Origin: Pseudoselenomonas ruminantium
GTDB taxonomy: Bacteria > Bacillota > Negativicutes > Selenomonadales > Selenomonadaceae
DNA length: 64,000 nt
NCBI RefSeq assembly: GCF_900142515.1
Contig: NZ_FRBC01000018.1
Span: 1 to 64,000 of the forward strand
Direction of reading: 5' to 3'
In this document: in pieces, positions 7,500 through 14,790 of the stretch
How positions within the stretch are numbered: position 1 is the stretch's first letter
How the letters are laid out: the number at the start of each line of letters is the position of its first letter
Program-made: the position numbers and the translations under genes
The notes under the pieces: generated by a model
Seen by the model: only the letters and a program-made list of their open reading frames with translations
Databases searched by the model: none
Told to the model about the DNA's origin: nothing

Positions 7500-8450
7500 T
7501 CAGTCCATTTTCTTTTCCCATTCACGAATCGTAGATACATTGGTCTTGTCCGCCAGTTCTTCCAAACGGGAAATTTCTTCTGCGGTAAGCGTTACGCTAG
7601 CAGCTTTGGCCGCGTCTTCCACATGGCGTACCTTAGTCACGCCGATAATGGGCAGTACCCCCTTGGAGATTGCCCAGGCCGTGCCAACCTGTGCCACGCT
7701 GAGGCCATGCGCTTCACCGATTTTTGCCATCTCCGCCGTAAGGTCTTCCAGCTGTGCCAAAATGGGATTATAACTCTTGGCACGGTCAGAACCTGCGGGG
7801 AAGGGATGTTTTGTATCGTACTTGCCGGAAAGCGCGCCCTGTTCCAATACCATATAGGCAAAGAACTTGATATCATTTTCCTTGCAATATTTCAGGATTC
7901 CTGCCCGCTCTGAGGAACGATTGAGCAGGCTGAAATGGTTCTGCACCGCAGAAACCTTGAAGCCCTCTGCCTGTAGGATTTCATTGGCCCGCTTAATCTG
8001 GGACAGATCATGATTGGACACGCCCACCTGCTTAACCTTGCCAGCTTTCAGCAGGGAAATAAGCTCCGGTGTCCAGCGATCCACATCCATGGGATTGTGG
8101 ATCCAGTAAATGTCAATCACATCAATACCCAGACGCTGGCAGCTTGCCTCTGCCATCTTTGCCATAGAATCTCCATACATCCCCGCAATCTGCGGAGTGA
8201 ACTTGGTGGAGATAATGACATCCTCAGCCTTGACCTGACGCACGAAGCTGCCCAGAATATCCTCCGAAGCCCCCATGCCATAAACCGTGGCCGTATCCCA
8301 AAGGTTCAGCCCGTTCTGCATGGCCGCGTCAAAAATCGGCTGCAAATCTTCCTTTTCCAGATGATTGCCAAACACCTGATCACCGCCAACTGCACCAGAA
8401 CCCCAGGACCAGGCCCCCAAAGCTATTTTCGGCATTTTCTTCTCACTCAT
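7500..8450 (-). CDS. aldo/keto reductase, first gene of TetR-promoted operon
   Basis: A 316-residue aldo/keto reductase. Catalytic Asp/Tyr lie in NLWDTATVYGMGASEDILGSF, Lys in VIISTKFTPQ, His in IYWIHNPMD; GVTKVRHVEDAAKA forms the cofactor pocket. It heads the operon aldo/keto reductase - YciI - thioesterase - esterase - aldo/keto reductase, all closely spaced on the minus strand. Its promoter (8508-8536) carries the same paired operators as the tetR promoter, so it should respond to that repressor. Probable role: aldehyde or ketone detoxification. Confidence 0.9.
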   Translation of the reverse strand: MSEKKMPKIALGAWSWGSGAVGGDQVFGNHLEKEDLQPIFDAAMQNGLNLWDTATVYGMGASEDILGSFVRQVKAEDVIISTKFTPQIAGMYGDSMAKMAEASCQRLGIDVIDIYWIHNPMDVDRWTPELISLLKAGKVKQVGVSNHDLSQIKRANEILQAEGFKVSAVQNHFSLLNRSSERAGILKYCKENDIKFFAYMVLEQGALSGKYDTKHPFPAGSDRAKSYNPILAQLEDLTAEMAKIGEAHGLSVAQVGTAWAISKGVLPIIGVTKVRHVEDAAKAASVTLTAEEISRLEELADKTNVSTIREWEKKMD

Positions 8451-8476
8451 TGTATATGCTCCTCTCGCGCTTTAAA

Positions 8477-8536
8477 TGACACCGTGTAACTTTTATTTGA
8501 TGATTGTATTATATTCTCTAAATGACACCATGTCAA
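8477..8536 (-). promoter_or_regulatory. TetR-controlled promoter of the aldo/keto reductase operon
   Basis: TTGACA (8531-8536) and TATAAT (8508-8513) on the minus strand are 17 bp apart. TGACACCATGTCA (8523-8535) covers the -35 element. A second copy, TGACACCGTGTAA (8477-8489), lies exactly 46 bp away in the leader. The tetR promoter at 10923-10982 has the same geometry. Confidence 0.75.
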
Positions 8537-8562
8537 TATTAAAAGTAAAAAAATTTTCGCTA

Positions 8563-9624
8563 TTAAGAAATCAGCTTTTGCGAATTTTGACAATATATCT
8601 GTTCCAGCCATTCACGCTGGGCAAGTTCCCTGTCCAAAGCCGCTTTCTTCTGGAGCAGCACCGGTGCTGGTACATAGGGATAATCACTGCCATACAGGAT
8701 ATGCTCCTGATCCGTGATTTTCAATAGCATATCCAGCGCATCGGGCATGGGATCTCCGGCCAGGTCAAAATAGAGATTGCCCATGCTTTTTTCCATATCC
8801 ACCGGCTCCATCATCTTCATCCCGGCGAGCATGGCAAACATGGCCTTCGCCCGCTGTTTCATATAGGGCAGGAAAGAGCCGCAATGGGGCACTACCAGTT
8901 TTATCCGGGGATAGCGTTCCAGCATGCCGCTGGCGAGCAGATTCAGCATCGCTCTGGTGGTATCTGCCGGATACTCGTAGAGCGCCATAACCCTGCCCGT
9001 TACCGTCCCCTGCCTTGGTAGCTGCGGGGCGGGACTGGGATGGACGATGACCAGCGCCTTGCGGCGGTCAAGCTCGGCAAAGATTTTCTCCCAGCGTTCA
9101 TCCCCCAGATAGATTCCCTGGGCATTGCTGGGCACCTTCACGCCGATGGCTCCTAATTCATCCATAGCGTAAGCTATTTCCTCGATGGAACCATCAATGG
9201 CTGGGAAGGGCAGAGCCGCTGCAAAACCGAATTTGTCCGGATAATTTTGACATAATGCCGCTGTTTCCACATTTATCCGCCGTGCCACCTTGCAGGACAG
9301 TTTTTCGTCCCCATTGTAAATATGCGGCGTGGCTTGCGACAGCACCGTATAGTCAATTCCCGCCTCTGACATGAAGGCCAGATGCGCTTCCTCCGACCAC
9401 TTGGGTAAGGGATAGCCTTCCTCTAGGGCTGCGTCTATGCCCAGTTCCTTCAGCCCTTCCAAATAACTTGGCAGCATGGCATGGGCATGCATATCAATCT
9501 TGCGCCCACGTGGAAGCCTTACCTCCTGCGGCGAGGCAGCAGCCGTTTCGAGCAGACCGCCACCTGTGCCCAAGAGTGCCAATGCGCCCAAGGCGCTTAC
9601 TTTCAAGAAATCGCGTCTTTTCAT
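8563..9624 (-). CDS. Tat-exported amidohydrolase (ACMSD-like)
   Basis: A 353-residue protein. The leader MKRRDFLKVSALGALALLG is a twin-arginine signal. The metal-dependent hydrolase fold shows IDMHAHAML (HxH), LVIVHPSP, LVVPHCGSF and ILYGSDYPYV, the metal ligands and catalytic Asp of the amidohydrolase 2 family, which includes decarboxylases such as ACMSD and several lactonases. Substrate unknown. It follows the flavoprotein gene by 41 bp and is the last gene of the tetR operon. Confidence 0.85.
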   Translation of the reverse strand: MKRRDFLKVSALGALALLGTGGGLLETAAASPQEVRLPRGRKIDMHAHAMLPSYLEGLKELGIDAALEEGYPLPKWSEEAHLAFMSEAGIDYTVLSQATPHIYNGDEKLSCKVARRINVETAALCQNYPDKFGFAAALPFPAIDGSIEEIAYAMDELGAIGVKVPSNAQGIYLGDERWEKIFAELDRRKALVIVHPSPAPQLPRQGTVTGRVMALYEYPADTTRAMLNLLASGMLERYPRIKLVVPHCGSFLPYMKQRAKAMFAMLAGMKMMEPVDMEKSMGNLYFDLAGDPMPDALDMLLKITDQEHILYGSDYPYVPAPVLLQKKAALDRELAQREWLEQIYCQNSQKLIS

Positions 9625-9665
9625 TATCCTATAGCTCCTAAAACATGAAAAACCGGCTTCAGCCT

Positions 9666-10223
9666 TTAGTTTTTGCCGAGATTCTTCCCCATCTCATAGG
9701 CTTCCTGCATGGCAGCACTTTCCTGAACGCTGCCCGGAGCTAGTGTGCCCTTGCCTAGAATATGACCGCCATTGCGGTTATTCACGCCGCCATGCATATT
9801 GAAACATTCCACATATTTCTGGAAATCCTGCAGCATATTGTCAAAAAGCTTTTCTTCCGGCACGCCCCCTGCCGTGATAAGGTAAAAGGTCTTATCCTTG
9901 GCAATGGTCATATAAGGATACAGTCTATCGATGCCACGCTTCATCAGACTGGTCCAGGAAAAGAAATACATGGGAGAAGCAAACACAATTGCATCCGCCT
10001 GCCCAAATTTTTCCAGTACCACTGTCATATCATCCTTCTGCACACACTTACCCGGATTCTTCCAGCAAGCCATACAGCCCAGACAGTCACCGAACTTCAT
10101 ATCGCCCAGTTCCACCCGCTCTACCTGATGGCCAGCCTCCTCGGCACCACGGATAAACTCACCAGCCAGCAGCCCCGTATTGCCATTCTTGCGCTTGCTG
10201 CCATGCATTACCAAAACTTTCAT
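9666..10223 (-). CDS. NAD(P)H-dependent flavodoxin / iron-sulfur flavoprotein
   Basis: A 185-residue cytoplasmic protein. VLVMHGSKRKNGNTGLLAGEF is the FMN-phosphate loop; CLGCMACWKNPGKCVQKDDM gives the cysteine cluster of iron-sulfur flavoproteins; ASPMYFFSWTSLMKRGIDRLYPY is the flavin loop. Unlike the paralogue at 2378-3058 it has no signal. It is the second gene of the tetR operon, 39 bp after tetR. It probably passes electrons from NAD(P)H to quinones or xenobiotics. Confidence 0.85.
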   Translation of the reverse strand: MKVLVMHGSKRKNGNTGLLAGEFIRGAEEAGHQVERVELGDMKFGDCLGCMACWKNPGKCVQKDDMTVVLEKFGQADAIVFASPMYFFSWTSLMKRGIDRLYPYMTIAKDKTFYLITAGGVPEEKLFDNMLQDFQKYVECFNMHGGVNNRNGGHILGKGTLAPGSVQESAAMQEAYEMGKNLGKN

Positions 10224-10262
10224 CTTCGTTCCTCCTTACACATTCAACGGATTTGGTCCATC

Positions 10263-10928
10263 TTACACGCTCTTCTCGACGCCTAGCAGCTTGCGCAGGC
10301 AGTTGTAGGTAATCTCGTAAATCGTATAGTAACGAAACCCCACATCGGCTTCTTCCATGGCCTGCCGCTGCTTGTCGGTAACCATCACATAGGGGTAGAT
10401 GCCATACATAAAGGGAAAATAGGCATAAAGGAAGCTTGTCTTTTCCTCCTCGCTCATCTCCGGACAATACTTCTCCAGACAACGATGCACCGCCTTGATG
10501 GAAGCACCATAAGCTTTCTTGAATTCTACCAGATTCTCATGACGGCTGTTCTCCTCCATATCAAAGTGATTCATGGACAGAAGTTTCAGCAGACGCTGCC
10601 GTTTCTCCAATGAATGTGCCAGCGCAGAGGCCAGTTCTTCCCGGCTCATAGTATCATGCGCTGCCATCATGCCCTCCAGATCTGCCACCCATAATTCATA
10701 CTCCCGCTGCATCAGCGCCAGGAAGATTTCCTCCTTGGTGTTGAAATAATTGTAGATGGCAGTGCGGTTGAAGGTCGTGACCTTCCCAACTTCCTTCAGG
10801 GTGATGTCCTTGAAACTCATCGTCTCATACAGTTTTGCACAGGCATCGACAATACTTTCCCGCCGTGCCAGCATCTCTTCTTCTGATATCTTTGGCATAT
10901 ATATTCCTCCGTCGCAGTAAAATGACAC
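10263..10928 (-). CDS. TetR-family repressor
   Basis: A 221-residue regulator with N-terminal helix-turn-helix (residues 30-60, FKDITLKEVGKVTTFNRTAIYNYFNTKEEIFLAL), the usual TetR sequence pattern, and a helical ligand domain. The ATG at 10893 (MPKISEEEM) is the more usual start and follows a GGAGG site; the longer frame opens at 10928. It should control its own operon and the aldo/keto reductase operon through TGACACnnTGTCA sites. The ligand is unknown. Confidence 0.85.
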   Translation of the reverse strand: MSFYCDGGIYMPKISEEEMLARRESIVDACAKLYETMSFKDITLKEVGKVTTFNRTAIYNYFNTKEEIFLALMQREYELWVADLEGMMAAHDTMSREELASALAHSLEKRQRLLKLLSMNHFDMEENSRHENLVEFKKAYGASIKAVHRCLEKYCPEMSEEEKTSFLYAYFPFMYGIYPYVMVTDKQRQAMEEADVGFRYYTIYEITYNCLRKLLGVEKSV

Positions 10929-10982
10929 AATGTAACTTTTATTGACACTTTGTATTATAAGATTATAATGACACTATGTCAA
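10923..10982 (-). promoter_or_regulatory. tetR promoter with paired operators
   Basis: Minus-strand TTGACA (10977-10982) and TATAAT (10954-10959), 17-bp spacer. TGACACTATGTCA (10969-10981) overlaps the -35 element and TGACACAATGTAA (10923-10935) lies 46 bp downstream. A third weaker copy (TTGACACTTTGTA, near 10942) sits between. Confidence 0.75.
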
Positions 10983-10998
10983 TATATTTTGTAAAAAA

Positions 10999-11024
10999 TT
11001 TGACCAGTCAATTGACTGGTCAAA
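10999..11024 (-). terminator. perfect 26-bp palindrome; terminator or operator
   Basis: A perfect inverted repeat centred on GACCAGTCAATTGACTGGTC between 10999 and 11024, followed on the minus strand by a T run. It is 52 bp past the stop of the DXS-like gene and 17 bp before the tetR operator. The twin at 401-430 sits the same way behind DUF362. It may end the upstream transcript, or be a further regulator site. Confidence 0.5.
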
Positions 11025-11075
11025 AATCGTTATCACAGGCTTTCACACAGCTTTTGCCACCTGCGTTGGATATCC

Positions 11076-12824
11076 TTACAATTTAGCCAGAATATCCTCT
11101 GCAATCTGCTCTGCCGTAAGGTGGTTTTCTTTAGCCAGGGCATTATAGTCATAGCGATCATAGAACTTCTTCGCCAAACCAAAGTTCAATACCTTCATTT
11201 TGTCTGCGCCGTAGAAGTGGGCAATCTTTTCGCCGAAACCGCCATCCAACACGCCATCTTCCAAGGTTGCCACCAGTTCATGGTTCTCCCTCAATTTTTC
11301 CAGCAGTTCCTTATCCTGCCCGGTGATAAACAGCGGATTGATCAGCGTGGCCTCGATACCCTGTTCTTTGAGTTCAGCCGCAGTTTCTTCCGCCAGATTG
11401 TAAAAATTGCCCAAGCCGAGTAGGGCTACATGGCTGCCTTCCTTCACCACTTCGTACCGATTGAGTTCGTCATAAGACTTGCGCACCGGACGCTGGGAGC
11501 TGCCCACCATGGCATGAGGAACGCGGATAGCCACGGGATATTTATCCTGGGGGATGGCCCAATCCAGCATGGCCTGATATTCTTCCGGGGAAGTCGGTGC
11601 CAGATACACGAGGTTCGGGATATTGCTCATCATGGGAATATCATAGAAACCCAGGTGCGTCACATCGTTCATGCCGTACATGGAGGCCCAGAACACCAGG
11701 AAGGTTGCGGGGCTGTTGTTGACACAGACATCCTGCGCCAGCTGGTCATAAGTGCGCTGGAAGAAGGAAGCATAATCGCCAAATACGGGATGAGCGCCAT
11801 TGCGTGCCAGCCCGGAAGCCATGGCCACAGCCTGCTCCTCAGCAATGCCCACGTCAATGTAGTGTTCTCCAAGCTCCTCTCGACGAGCTTGCATAAGCCC
11901 CATGCTGGCCGGAGTAGCTGCAGAGATGGCAATGAAATTCTTATCTTCCTTGGCCAGCCGCAGGAAGGTTTCTGCCGTCTGCTCGGCATAGGGATCAACC
12001 AGGGGCTGTTTTACTTCGCCCGTTTCAATATCAAAAGGCATATGCCAATGCCATTCTTCCTTATTCTCTTCGGCAAACTTATAGCCTTTTCCTTTTTTGG
12101 TAACGATATGCAACACCACAGGATGATCGATATCCTTGACTTCCTCCAGAGCCGCAATCATCGCCTCGACATCATTGCCATCGGCCACGAAGCGATAATC
12201 AAGCCCCATAGCCTTGAACAGGTTACGTTCCGACTGGCCGTTGGTATCCCTCAGCTCCTTGAAGTCCTTATACATGCCGCCATGCACCTCGGCAATGCTC
12301 TGGTCATTATCGTTGAACATAATAATCAGATTGGACTTCATTTCCCCGGCAGTATCCATCCCTTCCAAGGCTTCGCCGCCACTCATGGAACCATCACCGA
12401 TAATGGCAATGATGTTTTCCTTGTCGCCCTTGAGGTCACGTGCCTTGGCCAGTCCCGTTGCCAGACTGATGGAAGTGGAGGTATGTCCCACATTGAACAT
12501 ATCATGCGCGCTTTCCTCGGGGTTGGTATAACCCGACACATCGTCATAATGCTCCTCATAGAGATAGGCATCCTTACGGCCTGTCAGCATCTTATGAGGA
12601 TAGGCCTGATGGGAAATATCAAAGACAAACTTGTCCTTCGGTGAATCAAAGACCGTATGCAGGGCGATAGTAGCCTCCACAATACCAAAATCCGGGCCGA
12701 AGTGGCCGCCATGGATACTTGCTCTTTTCAGCATGGCATCCCGCATTTCGCGAGCCAGCACCTTACGCTGCTCTGCCGAAAAACCTTTGATATCCGGGGG
12801 GCCATTGACTTTCTCTAAATACAT
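11076..12824 (-). CDS. short 1-deoxy-D-xylulose-5-phosphate synthase-like transketolase
   Basis: A 582-residue thiamine-diphosphate enzyme, shorter than usual DXS (about 620). The N-terminal half has SIHGGHFGPDFGIVEATIALHTVF, DISHQAYPHKMLTGR and the TPP/Mg motif GDGSMSGGEALEGMDTAGEMKSNLIIMFNDNDQS. The middle has IGIAEEQAVAMASGLA with the catalytic Glu; the C-terminal domain ends the chain. Motifs are DXS-like but differ from the canonical GDGALTGG, so a specialised paralogue is likely. It has its own MerR-type promoter (12880-12910) and stands alone as a unit. Confidence 0.85.
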   Translation of the reverse strand: MYLEKVNGPPDIKGFSAEQRKVLAREMRDAMLKRASIHGGHFGPDFGIVEATIALHTVFDSPKDKFVFDISHQAYPHKMLTGRKDAYLYEEHYDDVSGYTNPEESAHDMFNVGHTSTSISLATGLAKARDLKGDKENIIAIIGDGSMSGGEALEGMDTAGEMKSNLIIMFNDNDQSIAEVHGGMYKDFKELRDTNGQSERNLFKAMGLDYRFVADGNDVEAMIAALEEVKDIDHPVVLHIVTKKGKGYKFAEENKEEWHWHMPFDIETGEVKQPLVDPYAEQTAETFLRLAKEDKNFIAISAATPASMGLMQARREELGEHYIDVGIAEEQAVAMASGLARNGAHPVFGDYASFFQRTYDQLAQDVCVNNSPATFLVFWASMYGMNDVTHLGFYDIPMMSNIPNLVYLAPTSPEEYQAMLDWAIPQDKYPVAIRVPHAMVGSSQRPVRKSYDELNRYEVVKEGSHVALLGLGNFYNLAEETAAELKEQGIEATLINPLFITGQDKELLEKLRENHELVATLEDGVLDGGFGEKIAHFYGADKMKVLNFGLAKKFYDRYDYNALAKENHLTAEQIAEDILAKL

Positions 12825-12879
12825 AAACTTGCTCCTTTGCTCTATCTTACAAACTTCAAAATTTCAGCTGATGATTGTA

Positions 12880-12910
12880 AGTCTATACCTTGGAGCAAAC
12901 TTCAAGTCAA
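12880..12910 (-). promoter_or_regulatory. MerR-type promoter of the DXS-like gene
   Basis: Minus-strand TTGACT (12905-12910) and TAGACT (12880-12885) with a 19-bp spacer containing TGAAGTTTGCTCCA. It lies back-to-back with the merR promoter, 34 bp apart. Confidence 0.7.
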
Positions 12911-12944
12911 TAGCCTTTTGTAAAAAAAATTTTGTAAAATGTTC

Positions 12945-12975
12945 TTGACTTAGAGCGAACTCCAAGTGTTAAACT
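12945..12975 (+). promoter_or_regulatory. merR autoregulated promoter
   Basis: TTGACT (12945-12950) and TAAACT (12970-12975) are 19 bp apart; the spacer carries the dyad GAGCGAACTC. This is the classic geometry of a MerR-activated promoter and sits just upstream of the merR start at 13016. Confidence 0.8.
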
Positions 12976-13015
12976 TAAAGCATGATATGAGTTTCCCCAA
13001 AGTGAGGTGAGATAG

Positions 13016-13387
13016 ATGACCATCAAAGAAGTAAGTGAGAAATACGATTTGTCCGCTGACACAATCCGTTACTATGAACGGATTGGCCTTATCCCCCATG
13101 TCCCCCGCAAGGAAAACGGCATCCGGGATTTTGACGAGGCCTCCTGCGGCTGGGTGGAATTTGTCAAGTGCATGCGCGGCGCCGGGGTGCAGGTAGAAGC
13201 CCTTATCGACTACGTTGCCCTATTCTTCCAGGAAGGTACCGAGGCAGCCCGCAAGGATATTTTAGTAGAGCAGCGTGCCCGCCTGCAGGAACAGCTGGAA
13301 ACCTTGCAAACCACCATTGAGCGGCTGGATTACAAGATTACCCATTACGATGAAATTCTCAAGTGTTCGGAAAAACTCAAATCTTAA
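13016..13387 (+). CDS. MerR-family activator
   Basis: A 123-residue regulator: helix-turn-helix and wing in residues 1-70 (TIKEVSEKYDLSADTIRYYERIGLIPHVPRKENGIRDFDEASC), then a dimerisation coiled coil (residues 85-118). The only cysteines are C42, C52 and C117, so it is not a typical metal sensor. It resembles the AdhR/YfmP type that senses aldehydes or other electrophiles. RBS GAGGTGAGATAG precedes the ATG. Matching promoter boxes occur in front of this gene, the DXS-like gene and two flavoprotein units. Confidence 0.9.
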   Translation: MTIKEVSEKYDLSADTIRYYERIGLIPHVPRKENGIRDFDEASCGWVEFVKCMRGAGVQVEALIDYVALFFQEGTEAARKDILVEQRARLQEQLETLQTTIERLDYKITHYDEILKCSEKLKS

Positions 13388-13409
13388 TTCCCATATCCCC
13401 AAAATGCAG

Positions 13410-13446
13410 AAAAATGGTGCCAACCGCAAAGTTAGCACCATTTTTC
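13410..13446 (+). terminator. merR terminator
   Basis: Hairpin AAAATGGTGCCAAC/GTTAGCACCATTTTT with a T run, 22 bp after the merR stop. Confidence 0.85.
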
Positions 13447-13497
13447 TTTTTGCATCACTCAAAAGCCAGACCATCAAATCAGATTTTTACTTCTTTT

Positions 13498-13548
13498 GCT
13501 GAAGCCTTGATTTCCTCACCGCCATTGCCCATGGCACAGCATATCTAA
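13498..13548 (-). pseudogene. short relic of a HAD phosphatase gene
   Basis: About 50 bp match the 26308-26355 stretch of the intact HAD gene (GCCTTGATTTCCTC, CGCCATTGCCCATGG, GGCACAG), with one short internal loss. Nothing of the gene remains on either side. Confidence 0.6.
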
Positions 13549-13623
13549 CTATTTCGGGAGTTTGGCCTGCTCATCACGCAACCATTGAAGCCGCTGCTTC
13601 TCCCTGTTAATTGCCTGACGTAA

Positions 13624-13851
13624 AATCAGAGAAGCTTCCAAAATGAACATATCGACCTTATGCAGGAATCTCGGGAGAAATACGAGAATTATCCTAAGTA
13701 TTTAGTGCCTGAGTTTGCCAAAATCACCTATATCGACAAGACCGGACTTGACAATGAAGATGTTATCGCCGAAGCTCCTTATGACGGAATGACCAATGAT
13801 ATTCGTGAAGGCCGCTACTTTGATACCAGCTACAACCGCCTGAAAAAATAA
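13624..13851 (+). pseudogene. C-terminal fragment of an unidentified gene
   Basis: The frame ending at 13851 reads ...[69 protein letters not shown]. It has no start with a ribosome site (first ATG at 13660). It reads like the end of a real protein. I do not recognise the family. It runs to within 16 bp of the hydrolase start and may be the tail of a deleted upstream gene. Confidence 0.4.
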
Positions 13852-13867
13852 TATTGGAGGTAAGAGC

Positions 13868-14713
13868 ATGAAACTTTTTCAGTTGAGAAAACTTATTACC
13901 GCTTCACTGTTAACCATGGGGCTGATGACCATAGGCACGGGAGTCAGCCTTGCCCAAAGCAAGGATTTGAGCATTCAAGGTGACCATGGTAAACTTTCCG
14001 CTATACTTCAGACTCCTGATGGAGCAAAGGATTACCCACTGGTGATTGTCTGCCATGGTTTTACTTCTAACAAGGATACGGAGCTGATACATACGCTTGC
14101 CAATAACTTAGAAAAGAATGGCATTGCCAGCCTCCGTTTTGACTTTAACGGCCATGGCAAAAGTGAAGGCCTCTTCCAGGACATGACGGTACTCAATGAA
14201 ATCGAGGATGCTAAAAAGGTTTATGATTACGCTGCCAAACTCCCCCATGTGACCTCCATTTCCCTGGCAGGCCATTCCCAAGGCGGCGTGGTGGCCAGCA
14301 TGACTGCGGGTATTCTTGGCACCGAAAAAGTCAAAAGTCTGGCTCTGATGGCACCAGCAGCTGTACTGCGAGATGATGCCATTCGCGGAATTTGTATGAA
14401 TGCTCATTATGACGCTAATAATCTCCCAGAAACTATTCCTCTCTATAACAACCTTCAACTAGGCAAAAATTATGTTCTGACCGCCCAAACGCTCCCAATC
14501 TACGAAACAGCAGTCAGATACCAGGGGCCTGCCTTCATGATTCACGGCACTGGGGATGTCATCGTCCCCTACACTTACAGCCAGCGGTATCACAGAATTT
14601 ATTTCAATGGTCAGCTAAAGCTTGTTCCCGGAGAAGACCATGGCTTTACCCATGATATCAAAGGTGCTTGCCAAGCAGTAACTGACTACTTTGTTACACA
14701 ACTAAAAAAATAA
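13868..14713 (+). CDS. exported alpha/beta hydrolase (serine aminopeptidase-like)
   Basis: A 281-residue protein with a signal peptide (about residues 1-29, ending SLAQ). LVIVCHGFTSNKDTE is the oxyanion loop, LAGHSQGGVVASM the nucleophile elbow, and a C-terminal His in EDHGFTHD; the Asp is in GTGDVIVPY. It belongs to the Hydrolase_4/serine aminopeptidase S33 group of esterases. RBS TTGGAGGTAAGAGC precedes the ATG. Substrate unknown. Confidence 0.85.
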   Translation: MKLFQLRKLITASLLTMGLMTIGTGVSLAQSKDLSIQGDHGKLSAILQTPDGAKDYPLVIVCHGFTSNKDTELIHTLANNLEKNGIASLRFDFNGHGKSEGLFQDMTVLNEIEDAKKVYDYAAKLPHVTSISLAGHSQGGVVASMTAGILGTEKVKSLALMAPAAVLRDDAIRGICMNAHYDANNLPETIPLYNNLQLGKNYVLTAQTLPIYETAVRYQGPAFMIHGTGDVIVPYTYSQRYHRIYFNGQLKLVPGEDHGFTHDIKGACQAVTDYFVTQLKK

Positions 14714-14790
14714 CACTACAATGGATACCTATTCAGATACCCTTTATATCATGCAAAAATAAATATTAATAAAACACCATTTTCTCAGGA

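Noticed and set aside
11430-12644. A 404-residue open frame antisense to the DXS-like gene
   Set aside because: Composition is His-rich and unlike real proteins; the DXS motifs are on the other strand.
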